Below, one piece after another: positions 1 through 10,300 of a stretch of 28,293 nucleotides of DNA. The notes below the pieces were generated by a model, which saw nothing but the letters and a program-made list of their open reading frames with translations, made no database searches and was not told the DNA's origin. Source of the stretch: Antedon mediterranea (lineage: Eukaryota; Echinodermata; Crinoidea; Comatulida; Antedonidae); the NCBI RefSeq assembly GCF_964355755.1, contig NC_092670.1:41343795-41372087 (forward strand). The letters run 5' to 3'. Both the position numbers and the translations under genes were made by a program. How positions within the stretch are numbered: position 1 is the first letter of the stretch; the number at the start of each line of letters is the position of its first letter.

Positions 1-289
1 ATTACAATAAATAAATAAATAGTAAAATATGATACAATAAGTAGACTTCATTTAGGCCATGTCTACTATGGCCTAGTATAGGCCTACATTGCTTTTTAAA
101 TTTATTTTACACAATAGCACACAGCTAAAAATGTTTGCATTACAATAAATAAATAAATAGTAAAATATGATACAATAAGTAGACTTCATTTACAGTAGGC
201 CATCTACTATGGCCTAGTATAGGCCTACATTGCTTGTTTAATTTATTTTACACAATAGCACACAGCTAAAAATGTTTGCATTACAATAA
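1..289. repeat. Tandem duplication, about 140-bp unit, two copies
   Basis: The stretch from 1 to 138 is repeated almost exactly from 139 to 279. A third start of the unit (attacaataa) is visible at 280-289. The copies differ mainly by small changes near 54-60 and 192-200 and around the T-rich stretch before 'atttattttacacaatagc'. The unit contains AATA microrepeats and the palindromic 'taggccta' motif seen elsewhere in the window. There is no coding signal. Confidence 0.9.
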
Positions 290-416
290 CAATTAATTGA
301 AAGTAGGAAAGAGTATTGTTAGAAATATGAAATCGCACTGGTGTCCTTATACTAGTGAAAATAACATGTTACCTAGTATTTTACAATTTCACTTATTTTT
401 TGCATCTAAATCACAG

Positions 417-458
417 GTGAACGTGTTAGAAGAAAGGCATATATACCAAATTTCAACG
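417..458 (+). CDS. Candidate 42-nt microexon upstream of the first WxxW exon
   Basis: A pyrimidine-rich tract (cttattttttgc) leads to CACAG at 412-416, and a consensus donor GTAAGT starts at 459. The 42-nt interval between them is a multiple of three. Read in the phase-1 frame required by the exon at 790, it is open and encodes ERVRRKAYIPNFN; the phase-2 reading stops at once and phase 0 is also open. The RVRR-K stretch matches the furin consensus R-X-R/K-R. No exon with a start codon or signal peptide was found upstream, so the 5' end of the gene probably lies outside the window. This exon rests only on splice signals and phase agreement. Confidence 0.4.
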
Positions 459-789
459 GTAAGTTTAATGTACAGTATATGATGTAAAAAGTTCCACAAC
501 CTATAACGTGTGAAAATTAAGAATATACTAATAATGGTTGTGTTACCATAGTCTCTTCAATATCATTAATCATTATAATCATCACCGTGTTCTTTTTGTA
601 ATAATCTTTATTTATATACTAATTTTATATTATTATTATTACTATATATATATACTGATATGCATGATATAAACCAATATCGTTGTTTTATTTCCCAACA
701 TATTTTGGGAACATTACGCTGTATTATTGTTGTTGTTGGCACCATAAGTATTGCGCTACGCACGTTTACTAACATTATGATATTTATAG
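459..789. other. Non-coding stretch, presumed intron
   Basis: The sequence is AT-rich with AT/ATT microrepeats around 625-655. The reading frame of the following exon is open back to an ATG at 660, but a good acceptor (tatttatag, AG at 788-789) lies just before the first WxxW cysteine. I therefore treat 660-789 as intron rather than as an N-terminus. Confidence 0.55.
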
Positions 790-1338
790 GGGTCTGTTGG
801 AGTCCTTGGTTTAGTGATGATATTACAAATTCCAGAACTGATTTGGAAATTGAAACTATTTCTGTTGTTCAGAACATTTTTCCCAACCGAACGTGTGACG
901 TTCCTATTGATATACAATGCAGAACGGTAGACACTCATATACCATATAATGAAACTGTTGAAAATGTTCTTTGCATTGTTGAATATGGTTTACAATGCCG
1001 TAAGGTCAGAGATATACGTTGCTCTGATTACGAAATACGAATTGCATGTCCATGCAATGTCAGTAGTCAAGTTGTTACAGACACATATGGCAGCTCAACT
1101 GAAACTTCTGACATCTCGGGAAAAGTTGATCCTCTAAAGTCAACGTCAGATAGTACGACCTTCTATATAAGTTCCACATCGGAATTTAAAGACGCTAGGT
1201 CCTATAGTGATTACACCACCACTACTGACGATTATGAAATAACCACAAATATGATAGAAAGAGCGGAAAGTACAACTGATCTGGAATCATTTATGAATAA
1301 ATCATCGACAACAAGAGAATTAACCTCAAAAGTTGAAG
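790..1338 (+). CDS. Exon 1: WxxW domain 1 plus Ser/Thr-rich linker
   Basis: The exon opens with the WxxW signature CWSPWFSDD. It continues with the typical spacing of the Mucin2_WxxW family: a Cys before P..IQCRTVDT, a Cys in the next strand, GLQCR and CSDYEIRIAC. Eight cysteines are present, consistent with four disulphides. About 65 residues rich in Ser and Thr follow, with potential N-glycosylation sites, and resemble a mucin-like spacer. The acceptor is AG at 788-789. The donor at 1339 (GTACTT) is weak, but it is the only one I found before the in-frame stop at 1380 that keeps the phase 1 needed by the next exon. The start of the exon is firm; the end is less so. Confidence 0.8.
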
Positions 1339-4300
1339 GTACTTCCATATCTGTATACAGTTCGTTGTGGTCTACCATTTGATAAAGGTGCGCACATGGG
1401 TCTTGACAATGCACAAAATACATTTAGTTTCAGGCACTTTTAGTTTCTATAGCACAATCTATATTCCTTTCTGGTGTGTGGAAATTAATTAACAAAACAA
1501 AACAATTGTACAATATGTAAGCACATATTTATAATGCTTAACACCATTCAAGGTATTCCTGGGTATTCAGTACTACTAGGATTTCTGGAAGAAGTGTGCA
1601 CATATTATTTCATATTGGTTTAAGAAGAAAAATAATAGCATTAGAATAATTAATAATAATAATAATTAATTTATTTAATTTGTATTATTTATATAATAAT
1701 GTATTTAGACAAATGTTGGACACCTTGGTTGGATGATGAACGTTTAGGTATATCAACTGACAGTGACAATATTGAGACTGAGAAATTATCTACATTTAGA
1801 AGACATGATAGTTCGCTGGTTTGCTCAGATCCAGAACGGATAGAATGCCGTAGAGTTGTTGACAAAATTCCATCAGGAAACGAAGTGTCGCGATGTGACG
1901 TCACTTACGGTTTAAAATGTATAGATAGAAAAGACATTGAATGCGCAGATTATGAGATACGCATACTTTGTCCAACACCATGTCATCCCAACGGAACTCG
2001 CTATGCCTTGACTTCAACGGGTAAGTTCAAATAAACACGTATCTTGGGCTTGTAATTGCATTTGATTGACTATTTCAATTACAATGTATTATTATCTTTC
2101 AGTTAGTCCTGTTGATTTTATGTTAACAACTGGAAAAGGATCTGACGAACCAATTGCAACAGTTGATGTAGGCCTCAATACAAACACAGTAACAAGTATA
2201 TTAACAGACTTATCACCATCAAAAGATTATTATACAAATAGTTATATTCAACCGACTCTGAAAACAACAGAAATTAGTGAAACCGCAGCCCAACCAACTA
2301 CTAGCAAAGAGCCAATTCAAATAAGTGAAACTTATAGAAGTACTCCATTTAAGACATCAATTAATCCATCTATATCAACAGACACCATAGTAGAATTAAC
2401 CAATGTGATTGGAAGCACATCCCAACCACCTTCGTTTGTGTCACATAAAACTACTAGCAAAGAGCCAATTCAAATAAGTGCAACTTATAAAAGTACTCCA
2501 TTTAAGACATCAATTAATCCATCTATATCAACAGACACCATAGTAGAATTAACCAATGTGATTGGAAGCACATCCCAACCACTTACTACTGCTATCGAAC
2601 AACCAGAAATTGAACCAACCATCCTTGGTACGAATCTGTCGCCAACAAAAACTACAGAACACATGGGTTCAACCACAACTCAACTATTAACACACACTGA
2701 GGCAACTACAACAGAATCGACAGCAGAGATATCAACACAGTTTTTAGAAACAGAACGTTTCAGTAAGTTTAGTCATGGTAATTTTCCATGGTTTAGTAAT
2801 GATTTTTGGATACTGGGTTTTAGGAAAATGTGACAAAACCAGATTTTCTACAATATACCTCTAAATAATTATTTTATTGGTCTCAGTCGGTTATATTGCT
2901 ATAATGTATGTTACTATATATCTAATTATTAACGTAATAATAATCACTTTTATGTCTTGCTTCGCGTTTGAAAAAAATATTTGTTTTGCATGATTAATGA
3001 TTATATTCCGTTGTTGACATTCGTATAATATTAGTAGCATGCATCTTGCGCTTACTACGTGAACCACTGTGTATCGATAATACGGTTGCAAAATACAGGT
3101 AATTACATCTTTTTATTTAAATAAAATATATACTGTATATACATCAATAGTATGATTACGACAATGTATCGTTTGTACTTTGAATAAATATAACTGGACA
3201 CTTTGTACTTAAAACATGCCTAACTGCTTTTATTTGTGTATATAGCTGCAGCTCAAGTTGAGAATTTTCAAGGTTGTGGATCGACATATTCTTGTTATAA
3301 TGGAGGAGTTTGTTATAGACCAAAGGTGGCAAGTAACAGACGTAAATGCAACTGTACAAATGGCTGGGAAGGAAGGAAATGTAACAAAGGTGAGAAATTA
3401 CAAAAACAAACAACAAACTTAACAACACTGCGTGTATAGTCCTAATTAGGCACATGAATTATAAACTGCCCGGTGATATACGAATTACTGAAATTTAATT
3501 AATTAATTTGAAACGATAAAGGTGAGGAAATCTGTGAGAATGAGAAAAAGTCACCAACCGAGGCGTAAGTCGAAAACTGTAATTTCAAAATAAAGACCTA
3601 TTGTGTAAATTGAAAGCGATTCTAAAAGTTTATTTAAAATAAATTTAGTTATATTATAACATTATAGTAATTTATATCAATTTGGTTACTATTTATGTGC
3701 TCATTTTCAGATGGTCAAGCACCTGTAATTGAATGCCCATCAAACATCAAACGAGTGGTTAACTCTGCTGATGACTCGCGCTATGTCTCATGGGATAGTC
3801 CGATTGTCACGGATAACGACAGACGTCATAACTCTACTGTTCGTTCAAATGTATCATTTGGGTTGTTTAATGTTGGTAAAGTTATTGTTGAATATACAGT
3901 TAAAGATTATGCCGGTAACGTCGGTAAACCATGTACATTCAAAGTATTGCTCTTTGGTAAGTAAAGTAAGAAGCAGATGTAAGTAAAGATGTAAGTTAGT
4001 GTTAGCATGCTCTTTTTAAAATAATGATTTGTTACAAATAAATGAAAATGTAAAGAACAGATTAAAAAATGTCAATGTTTAACATTAACAATTATAACTT
4101 TATGTTAAAATTAATATTTATTTTTACGGCTAAAATCATTTCGGTCACGTTTCAAATCTGTCGCGTTTCAAATCTGTAACGTAATTATGTCAATTCTTAA
4201 GACCGTACCCTTTAGTATGCTACCTGTTGTTGAGCGTCAGTTTAAGTTGTCAATTCTTAAGACCGTACACTTCAGTATGCTACCTGTTGTTGAGCGTCAG

Positions 4301-7300
4301 TTTAAGTTGTCAATTCTTAAGACCATACACTTTAGTATGCTACCTGTTGTTGAGCGTCAGTTTAAGTTGTCAATTCTTAAGACCGTACACTTCATGATGT
4401 TACCTGTTGTTGAGCGTCAGTTTAAGTTGTCAATTCTTAAGACCATATAGACCACATAGTTACATATGTAAATGCATTATTTACAGAAGTGTACAAAATA
4501 TCCAAATTAATACAACATTGTATGTATTATTATTATTAATAAACAATCTATAGCAAACCAGAACTAAACACAACAACCCTCCAAAATATAATCTGATTTA
4601 ACACAATGCAATGCGATTGTATAACAAATATCTATTTGCATAGGAAGCCATGTGGTGCTGTGACGCCGAGTGTGACAAAATGAATTAATTATCATGACAG
4701 AAATGATCGGTTACCTGTTTTACTTTTTTGTTAAACATGTAATGAACTTGTATTTTAATCAAATAAAAAGACCACTAACAACCGTCTTCATGTTTGTCTT
4801 TATTTAAACGTTTCAATAACAATACAGCATAAATGTCGTTATACATACATGTTAGTATACACTCTGTAATACATGTATAAACATAATTCAGAATATTGAA
4901 ATAGGCCTGCATAAGATAGGTAACACACACACACGCACACACACATGTATTCATAGGCCTATATACAATTAATATAAATTATGCAAGTGCAATATATAAA
5001 AAAAGCTGCTAAAACAGCATTCTGAAATGCAATGTTAGCCCACTAGTACAGGGCATAAATACTTTTACGGATGATTGACAATTAGAAAAAGTAATCAAGA
5101 TGTATGTTGAATATCTAAATTAACGGCCACAGCGATATGCTAATAAAATGTTGAAAACAAAATTATAGTATTAGGCAAAAGGTGTTTGAGGAAAGATGAG
5201 GCAAAGATTTGATGTTATTAAAACTTGTTTGTCTTGCTAGATATGATTAGTTGTGAAGGTAAGTAAATAAAATCATACTATTTGTTGTATTTTATCCATT
5301 TTTGTATTGATAACATTATTTTCAACTCATTACAGTCGGATGCAAGTACAGTAAGGTTTCAAACCTCACATGGCGAAGAGTTGAAATAAACAAATATAGA
5401 TCATCGGAAGAAAAATGTCCGGAGGGCACTCCTAGAGGTTTTTATTTTTAACAATTTAACAAAACTAATTGTCTACTCTACATTCATCGTATTTTTATAT
5501 ACGTTTTTTTTTTATTATTACCATTTTTCTTTCATGTTACCGAAATTCATGTATAAAATTAGGCATTCTTGTTTTTTTCATTGTTCGTGTAAATAAACTG
5601 AAACTGAATAAAGCATATTAAGATTAATGTACAGTATTTGATTTGTTTAAAAAGCTGGAATGCCAAAAGGTACACGTTACTGTGGAACAGATGACGATGG
5701 AAATGCATTATGGATGTCGCCAAATATTGAGGATTGTTTACAAAGCCGGGCAACAACTCCAAAAATGTCTTATGAAGAGAGAGAAAAAGAAATAGTTAAT
5801 CTTAGTGAGGTTGTTACTTTTACATTACAGTATATTTTATAATCAATTACTTAGAAATATGTAAACATTTTGAAACCTTCCATAAAACGAAATCTATAAT
5901 AAACTGTAGTCACATTTTATGATGCTTATTCACATCAAATATTGTATTACTTATGCAGGCAACCATTACCTTAGAAAACGTGTCAGCAGTTGCTGATGAT
6001 TTGACAGCTTTGACGAATGGCGTAGATGTTTTGTCTGTAGAAATGTTAAATGCTATTGCTGATACTTTGGATAATATTGTAAATGTCGGTTCAACTTCAT
6101 TACAGGTAAATTTTAAAAATTATTAAATCATAAGAATTTTCATTTAAGCTTGAGATATTTGCAGAATCCATAAATGTAATCATTTACGTCTTTAAGTTGG
6201 TATTTCTTCATTTATGCTATGTATATAAATTATTTATAATTGTCTGTAAACAAATAACATCTGTGATCCGATATGTTTAGGTGACAGAGGCAGTGTTTTC
6301 TACAGTAAGCAATTTACTTTCAGCTGAATTTGGTGAAGGTAGTGACGTCGCAAGTTCATCAACTAAAATCGTCAGGGCAGTGGATACTCAAGTGTCTTCT
6401 ACTCAGCAAGGACAAGGTACAGTAATGACAACCAAAAGTCACTTTTCACCAATACAAATTTTATTTATAAAACTTCCACAAATGTTGTAACTTTAATATT
6501 GTATTTAATTTTTATATTCAAATGTGAAATGAAAATGCGATTTAAGTGTTGTTCTTTACATTGCGTTTATTTACCCAAACGTACTGTATCATATTTATGA
6601 ATTAATTTAATACCACATTCGTTATTAGAGTGTCGGATCAATTATTGTTACCTCCGCCAAGAAGGATATATTTTCACCCCTGTATGTGATGTGTGTGGGT
6701 GTGCGTGTGTCTGTGAACAGCCTGGAGACCACAGTTTTCATCCGAATCTGGCCAAATTTGGTCACAATGATTTATGCCCCAAAAGCTCGGAGAAGTTCGA
6801 TTTTGAGAGGAAAGGGTCATAGGTCAAGGTCACAACTAACAAAAAAACTATTTTACTGCCTACAGACCACAATTTTTATCTGATTCTCACCAAACTTAAC
6901 CACAATGATCAATGACTTATCATATAAATGTGGTTACATTTTGAAGGGTCAGGGTCAAAGATCAAGGTCAAAAAAAAAAAAAAAGAAATAAAAAAATAAT
7001 AATATTAAAAAAAAACCTCTGCGGGAATTGAACCAGCGATCTCAACTGTGAGAGGCTGAATACATAACCATTACACCAAACTCTCATCCACAACTTTGTA
7101 GTGTGCAGTTACTAATAAAAAAAAATATATTTATATATATATATTCCGTAGGGGAATTTTACAGTAGGCGGAGGTTTGTACCCTCGGAGTACCCTCTAGT
7201 TGTTAATGTGTTAGTATAGTTGTTATAAAATTATGATATTATTTTTGTTATTTTCAATATTATCATTTCTCAGACAGTTTTCAAGTAAAAGATGTTAATC

Positions 7301-10300
7301 TAGCTGTTTTAGCAAGCACTAACAATCGAAGTGTGCTAGAAGGTGGCTTGGGATTTGCATCTTTTTCAAATGATAACACTGGATTAGAAAATACTAAATG
7401 GCGAAGTTTTCAAAACGAAAATGCTGTTCCTTTATCAGGGATTGACGTATCTTGTAAAATTCCAGAAGAAATAGGCAATTATGTAGGGTCAGGTAACTCG
7501 TTTATATCTCCATTTAACATCAAAAATATGTTTTAAAATTCTTTTGTATTTATGACTTGGATTATACAAACCTATTTATTGTTAAGAATCCTTGAACGAA
7601 CTGTAAATCAATGCAATCTATAAAATACATTTTATTATTTGAATTAATTAAAACGGGTGATATTTGTCTGTGAATTAAGGCAAGAGGGATACTTCATTAT
7701 ATATATAGGGAGCGTGTATACCTCATCAAATTAAGGCAAGAGGGATACTTCATTATATATATAGGGAGCGTGTATACCTCATCAAATTAAGGCAAGAGGG
7801 ATACTTCATTATATATAGGGAGCGTGTATACCTCATCAAATTAAGGCAAGAGGGATACTTCATTATATATATAGGGAGCGTGTATACCTCATCAAATTAA
7901 GGCAAGAGGGATACTTCATTATATATAGGGAGCGTGTATACTTCATCGAATTAAGGCAAGAGGGATACTTCATTATATATATAGGGAGCGTGTATACCTC
8001 ATCAAATTAAGGCAAGAGGGATACTTCATTATATATAGGGAGCGTGTATACCTCATCGAATTAAGGCAAGAGGGATACTTCATTATATATAGGGAGCGTG
8101 TATACCTCATCGAATTAAGGCAAGAGGGATACTTCATTATATATAGGGAGCGTGTATACCTCATCGAATTAAGGCAAGAGGGATACTTCATTATATATAT
8201 AGGGAGCGTGTATACCTCATCAAATTAAGGCAAGAGGGATACTTCATTATATATATAGGGAGCGTGTATACCTCATCAAATTAAGGCAAGAGGGATACTT
8301 CATTATATATATAGGGAGCGTGTATACCTCATCAAATTAAGGCAAGAGGGATACTTCATTATATATATAGGGAGCGTGTATACCTCATCAAATTAAGGCA
8401 AGAGGGATACTTCATTATATATATAGGGAGCGTGTATACCTCATCAAATTAAGGCAAGAGGGATACTTCATTATATATAGGGAGCGTGTATACCTCATCA
8501 AATTAAGGCAAGAGGGATACTTCATTATATATATAGGGAGCGTGTATACCTCATCAAATTAAGGCAAGAGGGATACTTCATTATATATAGGGAGCGTGTA
8601 TACCTCATCAAATTAAGGCAAGAGGGATACTTCATTATATATATAGGGAGCGTGTATACCTCATCAAATTAAGGCAAGAGGGATACTTCATTATATATAG
8701 GGAGCGTGTATACTTCATCGAATTAAGGCAAGAGGGATACTTCATTATATATATAGGGAGCGTGTATACCTCATCAAATTAAGGCAAGAGGGATACTTCA
8801 TTATATATAGGGAGCGTGTATACCTCATCGAATTAAGGCAAGAGGGATACTTCATTATATATAGGGAGCGTGTATACCTCATCGAATTAAGGCAAGAGGG
8901 ATACTTCATTATATATAGGGAGCGTGTATACCTCATCGAATTAAGGCAAGAGGGATACTTCATTATATATATAGGGAGCGTGTATACCTCATCGAATTAA
9001 GGCAAGAGGGATACTTCATTATATATATAGGGAGCGTGTATACCTCATCAAATTAAGGCAAGAGGGATACTTCATTATATATATAGGGAGCGTGTATACC
9101 TCATCAAATTAAGGCAAGAGGGATACAAATAAATGTTTTTTGAACTCTAAAAAAAAAAAAAAAATACTTCATTATATATATAGGGAGCGTGTATACCTCA
9201 TCAAATTAAGGCAAGAGGGATACTTCATTATATATATAGGGAGCGTGTATACCTCATCAAATTAAGGCAAGAGGGATACTTCATTATATATATAGGGAGC
9301 GTGTATACTTCATCAAATTATATATTATATTTTATTCCTTATTTTAATTCCAAAATAAATATTTCAAGGTTGAATACGTACAAGAACTTTGTATTTATAA
9401 ATATTTAATTGTTAAAATACTAAATTGAAATTGTTATTTAGATAAATAAAAAAATTAATTTTATTGCCGGAGGAAAACTATATAGGCAATATTGTGTTTT
9501 GACAATGACAGTTATATTGTCAAATTAATATATTATTATAAGTTAAATGTAATTTTGTACATTTTCAGATAATTTACAACTAAGTTACGTCATTTATTCT
9601 AATGGTATGTTGTTCTCATCACCTACAACATCTGGAGCTACATCAGAGGTGATGAGTCGAGTTTTGTCAGTATCCGTCAAAGACACTGAGGTTACAAATC
9701 TTCGCAATCCGATTGAAATATCATTTGGAATACCACCGGTAGGTTTTAAAAATAAACTCAACATGTATATTATTGTCTCAGTAGATAGAGGAGGCGTGAA
9801 CATCCTTATATACTACATAGAATTAATTCAACCAGAAGAGTCACACCACTCGATATGCGTTACAAATCATATTATCTTCCAGTTATACTATAATCCTTCT
9901 TTTATCATTATACACGATCCACTATTGATTTGTTGTATAGAATAAGTCCAACTATCAAGTTGCTACATGTGTTTACTGGGACTTTAATTTACAAGATGGT
10001 ATTGGTGATTGGTCATCTGATGGTTGTTTTATGAATGTTACCAATGATAACATCATAACATGTTTTTGCAACCACCTGACTCATTTTTCAGTATTACTCG
10101 TAAGTTTCTTTTGTATTTTTATATAGGACATGCATTAAACATAAAGCTATTAAGTTTGAAATAGAAAGCCTATATCACTGAATGTTGGCCTCTGTTTGCT
10201 GAAATATATTGATGGATTTATATATATCATTCACGAACCAAATTTTTGGAACGAGCTATATAAAACCAATAATTTTAAATCTCAATACTCTGTTTAAAAA

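Larger units (their letters stand above)
6417..7273. other. Intron 9 (857 bp) with composite mobile element
   Basis: Most of this intron is one repetitive element (6650-7202) that contains a tRNA-like segment. The rest is AT-rich and ends in tttctcag at 7266-7273. Confidence 0.7.
7493..9568. other. Intron 10 (2.08 kb), mostly minisatellite
   Basis: About 80 percent of this intron is the 54/56-bp minisatellite at 7673-9322. The flanks at 7493-7672 and 9323-9568 are plain AT-rich sequence ending in acattttcag. Confidence 0.8.

Noticed and set aside
660-789. N-terminal extension of the WxxW frame beginning with an ATG at 660
   Set aside because: The acceptor at 788-789 gives the same phase-1 start as every other ectodomain exon, and the extension does not look like a clean signal peptide. 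It is probably intron.
3522-3564. Possible extra exon (EEICENEKKSP reading) with GTAAGT donor
   Set aside because: It would change phase from 1 to 2, which is incompatible with the HYR exon. The acceptor (gataaag) lacks a pyrimidine tract, and exon 4 joins exon 5 perfectly without it.
7016-7088. Functional tRNA-Glu gene
   Set aside because: Only boxes A and B are convincing. The T stem and acceptor stem do not pair, and it is embedded in a dispersed element.
7673-9322. CRISPR-like array, or minus-strand genes encoding an MKYPSCLNSMRYTRSLYI-type repeat
   Set aside because: Units are contiguous with no unique spacers. The open frames arise because successive 54-bp units keep frame. This is eukaryotic intronic DNA.
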